Source: Pseudomonas xionganensis (GTDB lineage: Bacteria; Pseudomonadota; Gammaproteobacteria; Pseudomonadales; Pseudomonadaceae). Taken from it: 64,000 bases of DNA. The notes under the pieces are model-generated. The model searched no databases. It was given only the letters and a program-made list of their open reading frames with translations, and was not told the DNA's origin. The stretch covers positions 822,455 to 886,454 of the forward strand of contig NZ_WKJZ01000001.1 in the NCBI RefSeq assembly GCF_009763245.1, written 5' to 3'. Shown one piece after another: positions 13,118 to 23,624 of the stretch (the stretch's first letter is position 1; each line of letters starts with the position of its first letter). The translations under genes and the position numbers were made by a program.

Positions 13118-13894
13118 CTAATCAGCGCTAGTCTCGGTCTGCCCGGCGGTGGATTCGGCCACGGGTTGATGGTAGCGCTGCAGGATCCGTGCGTAGTCAG
13201 GCCCGGCCTTGATACGCTTGAGTTCGGCCTCGAAGCGCGGCACCAGGGCGGCGACGTCGGGTTTGCGACTGAAGGCCGCGTAAACACGGTCGCTGTACAG
13301 CGGCTTGCGGTTGTAGTCGATCGCCTCCTGCATACCCAGCAGGCGGGCGGTATACAGGCCCACGGCGCGGTCGGTAATGACCAGGTCGACGCGGCCCAGC
13401 AGCAGCTTGCCGAAGTTGGCCTCCAGGCTGGGGGCGTCTTCACGGATAAAGTGCGTGCCCTCGGCAAAGCTGGCATCGCCATAGGCGTAGCCCGGCTCGG
13501 TACCCACCCGCAGGCCAGTGAGTTCGGCCACAGAGTCGACCTTGTGCGGGCGCGCCGTGGCATAGAACAGCACCATGGCGTTTTCCGCCATGGGCTCGCT
13601 GGGGAAGCGCATCTGCCGCGCCCGTTCTTCGTTGTAGAAGGCGTCCAGGAGGATATCCAGCTGGCCGTCCTGCATCTTGCGCAGGCAGCGGCGCCAGGGC
13701 TCCAGGGTCATTTCGTGGGCGATGCCCAGGTTGTCCAGGGCCAGGGTCAGCAGATCGGCGTCAATGCCCCGCACCTGACCGTCCTCCAGCAGGGTGTAGG
13801 GCGGCCATTCATTGGTACAGACCCGCAGGGGTTGCGCCTGTGCAGGCAGCCAGACGCTCAGCGCTAACAGCAGGGCGGCAAGCTTGGACATCAT
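13118..13894 (-). CDS. Orphan periplasmic solute-binding protein (SBP_bac_3 type)
   Basis: Exported amino-acid-type binding protein of 258 residues. The signal peptide is MMSKLAALLLALSVWLPAQAQ, followed by LRVCTNEWPPYTLLEDGQVRGIDADLL, the usual family opening. Later segments PWRRCLRKMQDGQLDILL, RVGTEPGYAYG and LVITDRAVGLY also fit. No permease or ATPase gene is near, so it may feed a distant transporter or act as a sensor. Start is one of the tandem ATGs at 13894 and 13891; GAGG lies 7 nt before the first. Two more orphan proteins of the same type occur at 37654 and 41939. Confidence 0.82.
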   Translation of the reverse strand: MMSKLAALLLALSVWLPAQAQPLRVCTNEWPPYTLLEDGQVRGIDADLLTLALDNLGIAHEMTLEPWRRCLRKMQDGQLDILLDAFYNEERARQMRFPSEPMAENAMVLFYATARPHKVDSVAELTGLRVGTEPGYAYGDASFAEGTHFIREDAPSLEANFGKLLLGRVDLVITDRAVGLYTARLLGMQEAIDYNRKPLYSDRVYAAFSRKPDVAALVPRFEAELKRIKAGPDYARILQRYHQPVAESTAGQTETSAD

Positions 13895-13984
13895 CGACGG
13901 GCCTCGGCATGGCGGCAATAAATCATCATAGCCAGCCATGCAAGGACCTGGCCATGGGGCAGGTCACATCGCCGCCTTATGGTC

Positions 13985-15358
13985 CTAGTCCACCAGCTGG
14001 TAGCAGGGCACATAGGCGGTATTGCCCGGCAGCTTCATGCGGTGCTGTTCGACAAAGGCCTGCAGCAGCCGATCCAGCGGCTGCATGATGGCCTTGTCAC
14101 CAGCCAGGCGGTAGGGGCCGTGCTGCTCGATGCGGCGAATGCCCTGGTCCTTGACGTTGCCCGAGACGATCCCGGAGAAGGCCCGGCGCAGGTGGGCGGC
14201 CAGCTCATGCACCGGCTGCTCGCGGGTCAGCTTGAGATTGGCCATGTTGTCGTGGGTCGGCTCGAAGGGGTGCTGGAACTGCTCGTCGATCTTCAGCAGC
14301 CAGTTGAAGTGGAAGGCATCGTTGCGCTCGCGACGGAACTGGGTCACCGCCTTGATCCCCTGGGCCATCTCCCGGGCCACCTGGGCCGGGTCGTGGAGGA
14401 TGATCTGGTAGCGCTGCTGGGCATCGCTGCCCAGGGTGGCGCCGATAAAGTCATGCAGCTGCTGCAGGTAGGCGCTGGCACTGCGCGGCCCGGTGAGGAT
14501 CAGCGGGAAGGGCAGGTCCCTGTTGTCCGGGTGCATCAGGATGCCCAGCAGGTACAGCAGTTCCTCGGCGGTGCCCGCGCCGCCGGGGAAGATGATGATG
14601 CCGTGGCCGACGCGGACGAAGGCCTCCAGGCGCTTCTCGATATCCGGCAGGATCACCAGTTCGTTGACGATGGGGTTGGGCGCCTCGGCGGCGATGATTC
14701 CCGGCTCGGTCAGGCCCAGGTAGCGGCCGCCGACATTGCGCTGCTTGGCGTGGGCGATGGTGGCGCCCTTCATTGGTCCCTTCATCACCCCAGGGCCACA
14801 GCCGGTGCAGATGTCCAGGCCGCGCAGGCCCAGTTCGTGGCCAACGGTCTTGGTGTACTTGTATTCCTCATGGCCGATGGAATGACCACCCCAACACACC
14901 ACCATCTTCGGCTCCACGCCAGGACGCAGGGTGCGGGCATTGCGCAGCAGGTGGAAGACGTAGTCGGTGATGCCCTGGGAGCTGCTGAAATCGACCCGCT
15001 GATGGGCCAGCTCACTCTCGGTGTAGACGATATCGCGCAGGGCGCTGAACAGCATTTCCCGGGTACTGGCGATCATCTCGCCGTCGACGAAGGCATCGGC
15101 CGGTGCGTTCAGCAGCTCCAGGCGGATACCGCGGTCCTGCTGGTGGATGCGGATCTCGAAGTCCGGGTAGGCCTCCAGAATGGTCTTGGCGTTGTCGCTG
15201 TGCGAGCCGGTATTGAGAATGGCCAGGGCGCACTGGCGAAACAGGGCGTAGACGCTGCCCGAGCCGGTTTCACGCAGTTGTTGCACTTCGCGCTGGGAGA
15301 GGGTTTCCAGGCTGCCTTTGGGGGACACCGAGGCATGGGTGGTTTTTCTGCTGACCAT
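13985..15358 (-). CDS. ppnN: PpnN, nucleotide 5'-monophosphate nucleosidase
   Basis: LOG-family enzyme (YgdH in E. coli) that cleaves purine and pyrimidine nucleoside monophosphates to base and ribose 5-phosphate; in E. coli it is tuned by (p)ppGpp. The protein has 457 residues against 454 in E. coli. Landmarks are the Rossmann-like CTGCGPGVMKGPMKGA segment and the catalytic PGGAGTAEELLYLLG motif. The family's N-terminal and C-terminal extra domains are present. Start at 15358 has GGAG 7 nt upstream. It stands alone between the orphan binding protein and metF, all on the minus strand. Confidence 0.93.
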   Translation of the reverse strand: MVSRKTTHASVSPKGSLETLSQREVQQLRETGSGSVYALFRQCALAILNTGSHSDNAKTILEAYPDFEIRIHQQDRGIRLELLNAPADAFVDGEMIASTREMLFSALRDIVYTESELAHQRVDFSSSQGITDYVFHLLRNARTLRPGVEPKMVVCWGGHSIGHEEYKYTKTVGHELGLRGLDICTGCGPGVMKGPMKGATIAHAKQRNVGGRYLGLTEPGIIAAEAPNPIVNELVILPDIEKRLEAFVRVGHGIIIFPGGAGTAEELLYLLGILMHPDNRDLPFPLILTGPRSASAYLQQLHDFIGATLGSDAQQRYQIILHDPAQVAREMAQGIKAVTQFRRERNDAFHFNWLLKIDEQFQHPFEPTHDNMANLKLTREQPVHELAAHLRRAFSGIVSGNVKDQGIRRIEQHGPYRLAGDKAIMQPLDRLLQAFVEQHRMKLPGNTAYVPCYQLVD

Positions 15359-15538
15359 TACACAACTCCATGGTGGTCTTAAGCTTCAAGCTATGCAGGG
15401 CTGACCCATAGGTCAAGCCGGGAGGGCGGCAAGTCACTGCCGGATATTGCTGAGAAGAGGGAAACGTCCGCTGCGGCACAGCGGCGTGTCTATTGCGGGA
15501 GCACCGACCATGGGCAGGGCCATGGCCGGTTGGAACGG

Positions 15539-16384
15539 TCAGCGTGGCAGCTTGAGGTTGTTCCAGATCGCCAGGCTGGGTTCGGCCTGGTTCATGCTGT
15601 AGAAGTGCAAGCCCGGGGCGCCGCCTTGCAGCAGGCGCTCGCACATTTCGGTGATGACCTGCTCGCCATAGGCCTGGATGCTGTCGGTATCGTCACCGTA
15701 GGCTTCCAGTTGCTTACGCACCCAGCGCGGGATTTCCGCACCGCAGGCGTCGGAGAAGCGCGCCAGCTTGCTGTAGTTGGTGATCGGCATGATGCCCGGC
15801 ACCACCGGAATATCCACGCCCAGCTTCTGTACGCGCTCGACGAAGTAGAAGTAGCAATCGGCGTTGAAGAAGTACTGGGTGATGGCGCTGTCCGCGCCGG
15901 CCTTGGCCTTGCGCACGAAGTTGGCGATGTCATCCTCGAAGCTGCGCGCCTGGGGATGCATCTCCGGATAGGCGGCCACCTCGATATGGAAGTGATCACC
16001 GGTCTCGCTGCGGATAAATTCCACCAGCTCGTTGGCGTAACGCAGCTCGCCGCTGGCCATGCCCATGCCGGACGGCAGGTCACCACGCAGGGCGACGATG
16101 CGCTTGATGCCATTGCTCTGGTAGGTGCTCAGCAGTTCGCGCAGTTCGGCCTTGCTGTCGCCGACGCAGGACAGGTGGGGCGCGGTGCTCACACCCACTT
16201 CACCGTCCAGCTGCAGCACGGTGTTGAGGGTGCGGTCGCGGGTGGAGCCCCCGGCACCGTAGGTGCAGGAGAAGAAATCCGGCTTGTAGCTCGCCAGCTG
16301 GCGCGCCACGGTCATCAGTTTTTCATGCCCGGCTTCGGTCTTGGTGGGGAAGAACTCGAAGCTGTAACGGCGTTCTTGGCTCAT
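15539..16384 (-). CDS. metF: MetF, 5,10-methylenetetrahydrofolate reductase
   Basis: FAD enzyme that reduces methylene-THF to methyl-THF, the methyl donor for methionine synthesis. The protein has 281 residues, as usual. It opens MSQERRYSFEFFPTKTEAG, with the catalytic Glu in FEFFP, and shows VALRGDLPSG and ITQYFFNAD later. Start at 16384 matches family starts although the ribosome site is weak. It lies downstream of ahcY on the same strand, separated only by a 77-bp palindromic repeat, so the two probably form a methyl-cycle operon partly controlled by the riboswitch upstream of ahcY. Confidence 0.95.
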   Translation of the reverse strand: MSQERRYSFEFFPTKTEAGHEKLMTVARQLASYKPDFFSCTYGAGGSTRDRTLNTVLQLDGEVGVSTAPHLSCVGDSKAELRELLSTYQSNGIKRIVALRGDLPSGMGMASGELRYANELVEFIRSETGDHFHIEVAAYPEMHPQARSFEDDIANFVRKAKAGADSAITQYFFNADCYFYFVERVQKLGVDIPVVPGIMPITNYSKLARFSDACGAEIPRWVRKQLEAYGDDTDSIQAYGEQVITEMCERLLQGGAPGLHFYSMNQAEPSLAIWNNLKLPR

Positions 16385-16404
16385 AGGGTTTCTAGCCTTG
16401 CAGA

Positions 16405-16481
16405 CGTAGGGTGGATGGTGTTTTTCCATCCACCGTGCGGGAAGTCGGCGGTGGATAAGCCATGGGCTTATCCACCCTACG
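16405..16481. repeat. TAGGGTGGAT palindromic element, full copy
   Basis: The ends CGTAGGGTGGAT (16405-16416) and ATCCACCCTACG (16470-16481) are exact inverted repeats. Inside, two hairpins can form: GGTGGATGG with CCATCCACC, and GGTGGATAAGCC with GGCTTATCCACC. The element separates metF from ahcY and may affect the shared transcript. Confidence 0.85.
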
Positions 16482-16483
16482 CA

Positions 16484-18026
<1,543 letters not shown>

Positions 18027-18216
18027 CAGGTGGCGGGCACGCGCGGAGCTGGCCGCGCGCGTGAAGCTGGCGAAGTATAGCCAGCCTGGCGGCCAAGCCC
18101 AAGGCTTTCCGTCGGCGAATTGGCTGTTATGCCCGACGCTTGGGCCGGTGCAGCCATGGCGCTGGCGCCGCCTTTGCGGCAGGCTGCGGCTTCTTTCGCC
18201 CAACCTCGGAGCTGCC

Positions 18217-18603
18217 ATGACCCTCGCCTACTGGTGTGTACTGATTGCCCTGTTTCTGCCCTACCTCTCCACCATCACGGCCAAGGCCGTCAGTGGTGGT
18301 TTCAGCCCCCGGCACAACCATGATCCGCGGGCGTTGCTGGACAACCTCAGCGGGTTGGGCCGACGCGCCAACAATGCCCAGCTCAACAGCTTCGAGGTCA
18401 CCCCGGCCTTCGCCGCCGCAGTGATCATCGCCCACCTGGCCGGTGGTGCCGAGCAGGCCCTGCTGGACCAGCTGGCGCTGGCTTTCGTGCTCAGCCGCAT
18501 CGCCTATTTCATCTGCTATGTCGCCGATTGGGCAGCGCTGCGCTCGCTGGTCTGGTTTGTCGGCATGGGGCTGATTGTCAGCCTGTTTATCGTCGCTGCC
18601 TGA
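18217..18603 (+). CDS. MAPEG-like small integral membrane protein
   Basis: A 128-residue inner-membrane protein with four hydrophobic segments, resembling the MAPEG (membrane-associated eicosanoid/glutathione metabolism) superfamily. The tell-tale segments are RANNAQLNSFEVTPAFAAAV and LALAFVLSRIAYFICYVAD. Bacterial members mostly have no known substrate. The ATG at 18217 has GGAG 6 nt upstream; the open frame extends further 5' through the riboswitch region but has no good start. It is divergent from ahcY. Confidence 0.82.
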   Translation: MTLAYWCVLIALFLPYLSTITAKAVSGGFSPRHNHDPRALLDNLSGLGRRANNAQLNSFEVTPAFAAAVIIAHLAGGAEQALLDQLALAFVLSRIAYFICYVADWAALRSLVWFVGMGLIVSLFIVAA

Positions 18604-18764
18604 TCTCGGTGCGCAAGCCCCGAGTTGGGGCGTGCTGGTGCCCGGATTCGGTGCGCAAGGCATTGGTGAATCAGCCGCCGAGCGGTCGTGCAGGCGGGCG
18701 GCGCTGAGCTAGCGTTGTTAGCTCGACAGTCAGGATTCGTCGCCACTTGCCGGAGGGAATCAGC

Positions 18765-20351
18765 ATGTCCGCCACCCTGTTTTTCGATCGCCTACTGTGC
18801 GCCATCGGTCTGCGCACCCTGAACCAGCAGTTCCTGTTTTCCTACGCCCTGATGTTCCTCCTGGCGCTGGTTGCCTCGGTGGCCCTGTACCTGAACATGG
18901 CGGTGTCGCCGGAGACCATCAACGTCGCCGGCGCCCAGCGCATGCTCAGCCAGAAGATGACCAAGGAAGCCCTGCTGCTGCACGAGGGGGTTATCGAACG
19001 GGGCGCGCTTGAGGCCACCATCGCGCAGTTCGCCCTGGCCCACGAGGCCCTGCTCAAGGGCGATGCGGCGCGCAATATCAGTGTGATCAAGGCAGCCCCT
19101 ATTCAGGCGCAGATGACCCTGGTCGGTCAGCTCTGGGGCGATTTTCGAGGTCAGCTGGAGCGCCTGGCCGGCGGTGCCGAGGTGGACCTTGCAGCGCTGG
19201 AAACAGCCTCCACCACTCTGCTGCGGGAAATGAACAAGGCGGTGGGCTTGATGGCCAGTCATGTCGAGAGCCGTCAGCACGCTTTGATGTGGCTGGCCTT
19301 TGGTTGCCTGCTGAGCATCCTGCTTTTGGTGGTGTTGGGCCGGCAGTTTGGTCTGCGTCCGCTGATGGCCAATCTGGGCATGGTCGAGCAGGGCCTGACC
19401 CGGGTCGGTGCCGGCGACTTTACCCGGGGCCTGGATGCGGAGCAGCGCGACAACGAAATCGGTCGCATCATTGCCGGCTACAACCGTATGCAGCGCGAGG
19501 TGCGTGCCCTGCTGGATGAGGTCAAGGCCTCCGGCGGCACGACCCAGACGCATGTGCAGCAGGCCCTGGCGGTAGCCGAGGCGGCGGGCGAAGGCGCGCG
19601 GCGTCAGCATGAAAACCTCGATCAGGTGGCCACCGCCATGACCGAGATGAGCGCCACCGTGGCCGAGGTGGCCCGCCATGCCAGCCAGGCGGCCGAGTCC
19701 GCGCGCAGCGCCGATGGCAGCGCCCAGAGTGGTCAGCGCGCGGTGCAGCGCAGTGCCGAGCTGCTCACCAGCCTGGCCGAAGAGATGCAGCGCAATGCCC
19801 GCAGCATGCAGGCCCTGCGTGAGGAAACCGCCGGGGTCGGCAAGGTGCTGGAGGTGATCACCTCGATTGCCGAGCAGACCAATCTGTTGGCCCTGAATGC
19901 TGCCATCGAGGCGGCCCGGGCTGGCGAGGCCGGGCGTGGTTTTGCCGTGGTCGCCGATGAGGTGCGCACCCTGGCCAGTCGCACTCAGGAATCCACCGGC
20001 GAGATCCAGGCGATCATCCAGCGTCTGCAACAGGGCGCACAGCAGGCGGTGACCGCCATCGAAGGCAGCAGTCAGCTGGTGCGCAGCAACCTCACGCATA
20101 TCCAGGAAGCCAATCAGGTGCTGGATATCATCGTCGGCGCGGTGGACAGCATCAACGCCATGAATGCCCAGATCGCCACCGCTGCCGAACAGCAAAGCCA
20201 GGTGGCCCATGATATCGACCAGCGTGTGGCCGAGGTCTCCGGGCTGGCCGAGCGCAGCCATGGCGATGCGCAGAGCGTGATGCAGGTCAGCAGCCGGATT
20301 CATGCCGAGGTGCAGCGTCTGACCGGGCAATTAAGCCGCTTTCAGACCTGA
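18765..20351 (+). CDS. Methyl-accepting chemoreceptor with PilJ-type sensor domain
   Basis: Membrane chemoreceptor of 528 residues. One transmembrane segment lies near residues 22-45 and another near 170-190. The periplasmic part begins [23 protein letters not shown], the signature of PilJ-type/NarX-like sensor domains, some of which bind nitrate. A HAMP-like linker and a complete signalling hairpin ([22 protein letters not shown]) follow. Start at 18765 has GGAGGG 7 nt upstream. It could be a McpN-like nitrate receptor, but ligand identity cannot be read from sequence alone. There is no C-terminal CheR-binding pentapeptide. Confidence 0.87.
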   Translation: MSATLFFDRLLCAIGLRTLNQQFLFSYALMFLLALVASVALYLNMAVSPETINVAGAQRMLSQKMTKEALLLHEGVIERGALEATIAQFALAHEALLKGDAARNISVIKAAPIQAQMTLVGQLWGDFRGQLERLAGGAEVDLAALETASTTLLREMNKAVGLMASHVESRQHALMWLAFGCLLSILLLVVLGRQFGLRPLMANLGMVEQGLTRVGAGDFTRGLDAEQRDNEIGRIIAGYNRMQREVRALLDEVKASGGTTQTHVQQALAVAEAAGEGARRQHENLDQVATAMTEMSATVAEVARHASQAAESARSADGSAQSGQRAVQRSAELLTSLAEEMQRNARSMQALREETAGVGKVLEVITSIAEQTNLLALNAAIEAARAGEAGRGFAVVADEVRTLASRTQESTGEIQAIIQRLQQGAQQAVTAIEGSSQLVRSNLTHIQEANQVLDIIVGAVDSINAMNAQIATAAEQQSQVAHDIDQRVAEVSGLAERSHGDAQSVMQVSSRIHAEVQRLTGQLSRFQT

Positions 20352-20463
20352 GCCGGGCGGCTGTAGGTGCGGCCTGTTATTTGTCGAAAACAATCGACGG
20401 TTCTGTGCTACCCCGGGCATCTGCGATACTGCCGGCCTTTTCCAGCCTGTAGCGATGCCCCTG

Positions 20464-20913
20464 ATGAAATGCCGAGTCCTGCTGTTGTCCGCCCTTGTGC
20501 TGGCCCTGAGCGCCTGTGGCGGTGTCGATCCCGATTCGCCCCAGGGCCAGCGTCAGGCCATCTTCAAGCAGATGCTCAAGGTCAGCGAAGACCTGGGCGG
20601 CATGCTGCGCGGGCGCCTGCCGTTCAAGGCCGAGGGTTTTGTCGCCGGCGCCGCGGAGCTGGATCGGCTGACGGCCACGCCCTGGCAGCATTTCCCCCAG
20701 GTGCGCGAGGAGGGCGGTGAGAGCCGGGCGCGTGATGAGGTGTGGCAGCGCCAGACGCGCTTTGCCGAGCTGGCCGAGGCCATGCAGGCCGAAACCGCCG
20801 CCCTGGTGGCCGCCAGCCAGGCCAACCCCCTGCGCCGCAAGCAGCTGGTGGCGCCGATGCAGCGGGTCGAGGATGCCTGCAAGGCCTGTCATGAGGAGTT
20901 TCGGGTGTATTAA
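20464..20913 (+). CDS. Cytochrome c'-like (class II) lipoprotein
   Basis: Predicted lipoprotein of 149 residues with a signal ending LALSAC (Cys18 as lipid site). The C-terminal CKACH motif at 139-143 is the covalent heme site expected for class II cytochromes c, which are four-helix bundles. The motif sits at the very C-terminus, as in cytochrome c'. An in-frame ATG at 20455 would add three residues; neither start has a clear ribosome site. It could bind NO or act in redox stress defence (family knowledge), but nothing in context fixes the role. Confidence 0.8.
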   Translation: MKCRVLLLSALVLALSACGGVDPDSPQGQRQAIFKQMLKVSEDLGGMLRGRLPFKAEGFVAGAAELDRLTATPWQHFPQVREEGGESRARDEVWQRQTRFAELAEAMQAETAALVAASQANPLRRKQLVAPMQRVEDACKACHEEFRVY

Positions 20914-20937
20914 GCCGAAACCGCTGGTACAGAGAGC

Positions 20938-20974
20938 AAAAAGCCCCGCCCGAGTAATACGGGCGGGGCTTTTT
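20938..20974. terminator. Terminator after the cytochrome c'-like gene
   Basis: AAAAAGCCCCGCCCG and CGGGCGGGGCTTTTT flank a short AT-rich loop. A and T tracts on both sides make it usable from either direction. Confidence 0.93.
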
Positions 20975-20984
20975 GTTGGGGCTA

Positions 20985-21209
20985 AGAGTCTGTGCAAAGG
21001 CTCGCGAGCTAGAGTCCTGCAAGGCGCTACGTAGTAACAGCCTCCGGCTGGTCAAAGCAGGCGAGGAAGCGGAGTGTACTTTTGTACATGAGCATTACTC
21101 GCTTCGCTCGCCCCTTCGGGGCCGCACTGAAGTGCGTTAGCCGCAAGCGGCTTTCCGAGCCTGTTTTTAACGCAGCAGGGCCGACGCGCAGCAGACTTTG
21201 TGCGGGCTC
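20985..21209. repeat. Array of small hairpins, candidate structured repeat
   Basis: No gene is seen here. A run of short perfect hairpins is packed between the terminator and metK: CAGCC-TCC-GGCTG, GTAC-TTTT-GTAC, GCCCC-TTC-GGGGC, CGCACT-GA-AGTGCG and AGCCGC-AA-GCGGCT. The sequence style resembles intergenic repeats of Pseudomonas rather than a promoter. Confidence 0.55.
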
Positions 21210-22400
21210 TTACAGGCCGGCAGCCGCGCGCAACTCGGCGGCCTTGTCGGTTTTCTCCCAGGTGAAGGTAGTGAAGCTGTCATCGCCCACGGTCTTCTGC
21301 GCCGGGGTGCGGCCGAAGTGGCCGTAGGCGGCGGTTTCCTGGTACATGGGGTGCAGCAGGTCGAGCATCTTGGTGATGGCGTAGGGGCGCAGGTCGAACA
21401 CTTCGCGCACCAGCTTGATGATGGTGTCTTCGGCCACCTTGTGGGTGCCGAAGGTGTTGATCGAGATCGAGGTCGGCTGGGCCACGCCGATGGCGTAGGA
21501 CACCTGGATTTCGCAGCGCTCGGCCAGGCCTGCGGCGACGATGTTCTTGGCCACGTAACGACCGGCGTAGGCCGCCGAGCGGTCGACCTTGGATGGATCC
21601 TTGCCGGAGAAGGCGCCGCCGCCGTGACGGGCCATGCCGCCGTAGCTGTCGACGATGATCTTGCGCCCGGTCAGGCCGCAGTCGCCCACCGGGCCGCCGA
21701 TGATGAACTGGCCGGTCGGGTTGATATGGAACTGGGTGTCCTTGTGCAGCAGCTCGGCCGGCAGCACGTGCTTGACGATCAGCTCCATCACGCCTTCGCG
21801 CAGGTCGTCGTATTTCACGTCCGGGTTGTGCTGGGTGGACAGCACCACCGCGTCGATGCCGACCACCTGGCCGTTCTCGTAGCGGCAGGTGACCTGGGAT
21901 TTCGCGTCCGGGCGCAGCCACGGCAGCAGGCCGGACTTGCGCGCTTCGGCCTGGCGCTCGACCAGGCGATGGCTGAAGCAGATCGGGGCCGGCATCAGTA
22001 CGTCGGTTTCGTTGCTGGCGTAGCCGAACATCAGGCCCTGGTCGCCCGCGCCCTGGTCTTCCGGCTTGGCGCGGTCGACGCCCTGGTTGATGTCCGGGGA
22101 CTGCTTGCCAATGATGTTGATGATGCCGCAGGTGTGGCCGTCGAAGCCGACGTCGGAATTGGTGTAGCCGATATCGCAGATGACCTTGCGCACCAGGTCT
22201 TCCAGGTCGACCCAGGCGCTGGTGGTGACTTCACCGGCAACAATCGCCACACCGGTCTTGACCAGGGTTTCCACCGCCACACGGGCGTGCTTGTCCTGGG
22301 CGATGATGGCGTCCAGCACCGCGTCGGAGATCTGGTCGGCGATCTTGTCCGGGTGGCCTTCGGACACGGATTCGGAGGTAAAGAGGGAGTATTCGCTCAT
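21210..22400 (-). CDS. metK: MetK, S-adenosylmethionine synthetase
   Basis: Makes SAM from methionine and ATP in the cytosol. The protein has 396 residues. Landmarks are [30 protein letters not shown] and the phosphate-binding [19 protein letters not shown]. The ATG at 22400 shares ATGA with the stop of the upstream regulator gene, so the two are translationally coupled; GAGG lies 10 nt before the start. It is the last gene of the pair and faces the hairpin array. Confidence 0.97.
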   Translation of the reverse strand: MSEYSLFTSESVSEGHPDKIADQISDAVLDAIIAQDKHARVAVETLVKTGVAIVAGEVTTSAWVDLEDLVRKVICDIGYTNSDVGFDGHTCGIINIIGKQSPDINQGVDRAKPEDQGAGDQGLMFGYASNETDVLMPAPICFSHRLVERQAEARKSGLLPWLRPDAKSQVTCRYENGQVVGIDAVVLSTQHNPDVKYDDLREGVMELIVKHVLPAELLHKDTQFHINPTGQFIIGGPVGDCGLTGRKIIVDSYGGMARHGGGAFSGKDPSKVDRSAAYAGRYVAKNIVAAGLAERCEIQVSYAIGVAQPTSISINTFGTHKVAEDTIIKLVREVFDLRPYAITKMLDLLHPMYQETAAYGHFGRTPAQKTVGDDSFTTFTWEKTDKAAELRAAAGL

Positions 22401-23428
22401 CGTTTGGGGTCCTCGGGTTGATCGGTGAATGCGACCGACGGGCCGCTGAATGTCTGCGGTTTGGCAAAGTGCCGGATTTGAATCTGGAAACCGTTCTTCA
22501 GCCCCACGTAGAGGCTTTCGCTGGGCGTCAGGCCGGCGCCAATGGCCCAGCGTGACAGGTCGTCCTGCTCGAAGCCCAGCCACAGGTCGCCGCAGGCTTC
22601 CCGGGCCCAGCTCTGGTTATGGCTGCACAACTCGCTGAGCAGCAGGCTGCCGCCGGGCTTCAAACGCTGGGCCAGCTGCTGTAGGGCCTCGGCTGGAGCG
22701 GCGAAATGGTGCAGCACCATATTCAGCACCAGGCAGTCGGCGCCCGGATAGTCATCGTGCAGGGCATCGGCCAGCTGCAGCTGGACATTGTCCAGACCGT
22801 CCTGCTGGCAGCGCTGGCGAGCCAGTTCGAGCATGGCCGGGCTGTTGTCCAGGGCGGTGACCTGGGCGAAGCGCCTGGCCAGCTCGGGCAGAAAGGCGCC
22901 ATCGCCGGGGCCGATTTCGATGGCCTGGGCGTCGGCGGCAAAACCGATGGCGTCGAGCAGGGCCAGCACGCTGTCGCGGTACTGCGGCAGCCCGGCGATC
23001 AGGTCCTGCTGGGCCTGGAAACTGGCGGCCATGCGGGCAAAGAAGTCGGCACTGGCGGCGGCGCGCTGGCTGTGCACCTGTTTTATGCGCAGCTGGGTAT
23101 CGGCGGGCAGGCCCAGACGGTCCACCTCATCGAGCAGGGCACTGTGCAGCAGGCCGCCGGGTTGTTCGCTTTGGGGCAGGGCGCGGCGATAGAAGATCGC
23201 ATTGCCTTCGCGGCGAGTGGCCACCAGGCCGGCCTGGGCCAGCACCTTGAGGTGGTGGCTGATGCCGGACTGGCCCATGGCGAAGATCTGCGCCAGCTCC
23301 AGGACGCCGAAGGAGTCGTTGCACAGGGCGCGCAGGATATTCAGGCGCAGGCCATCGCCCGCCGCCTTGGCCAGGATGGCCAGGGCGTCGACCGGCTCAA
23401 AGCTGAGATCGGGGGCGCGCATATTCAT
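22397..23428 (-). CDS. sahR: SahR-like ArsR-family regulator fused to a methyltransferase domain
   Basis: A 343-residue regulator. Residues 1-95 form an ArsR-type winged helix ([34 protein letters not shown] helix pair). A SAM-dependent methyltransferase fold follows, with motif [16 protein letters not shown] near 165-180 and [11 protein letters not shown] later. This fusion is the SahR type, reported to sense SAH and repress SAM-cycle genes in proteobacteria. It overlaps metK by 4 nt. A perfect 44-bp palindrome begins 32 nt upstream of its ATG and is a probable operator. Methylation activity is not expected for the regulator class. ATG 23422 is an alternative start. Confidence 0.87.
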   Translation of the reverse strand: MNMRAPDLSFEPVDALAILAKAAGDGLRLNILRALCNDSFGVLELAQIFAMGQSGISHHLKVLAQAGLVATRREGNAIFYRRALPQSEQPGGLLHSALLDEVDRLGLPADTQLRIKQVHSQRAAASADFFARMAASFQAQQDLIAGLPQYRDSVLALLDAIGFAADAQAIEIGPGDGAFLPELARRFAQVTALDNSPAMLELARQRCQQDGLDNVQLQLADALHDDYPGADCLVLNMVLHHFAAPAEALQQLAQRLKPGGSLLLSELCSHNQSWAREACGDLWLGFEQDDLSRWAIGAGLTPSESLYVGLKNGFQIQIRHFAKPQTFSGPSVAFTDQPEDPKR

Positions 23429-23459
23429 AGGTCGGGCAGTCTAGTCGGTCATTTTTTAT

Positions 23460-23503
23460 CCAGCAAGATCAATATCAAAACTTTTTGATATTGATCTTGC
23501 TGG
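23460..23503. promoter_or_regulatory. 44-bp perfect palindrome, candidate SahR operator
   Basis: Two exact 21-bp inverted arms surround a central CT. The core is TATCAAAA-CT-TTTTGATA, and the outer ends are CCAGCAAG and CTTGCTGG. It lies between the divergent sahR-like and tkt genes, close to the sahR start. Known SahR sites are AT-rich palindromes of this kind, but the exact consensus was not checked. Being between divergent genes, it is unlikely to be a terminator. Confidence 0.75.
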
Positions 23504-23624
23504 CGTCCGGGCCAGAAAAGCATGGCTCTGCGACTATCTGTCATTGCCCCTGGGGGCCGGCTGGGCGAAAATGGCCGCCTTTTTCGACCCCAGTTGCCCA
23601 AGCAGCCCCGTAGGAGATTCAGTA

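Noticed and set aside
12991..13563. A 190-codon minus-strand frame near the orphan binding protein
   Set aside because: It is in another frame of the same strand over the binding protein, is rich in Arg, Ser and Pro and has no motif.
23460..23503. The long palindrome as a transcription terminator
   Set aside because: It lies between two divergently transcribed genes, where no transcript is expected to end, and has no GC-rich stem followed by a T run.
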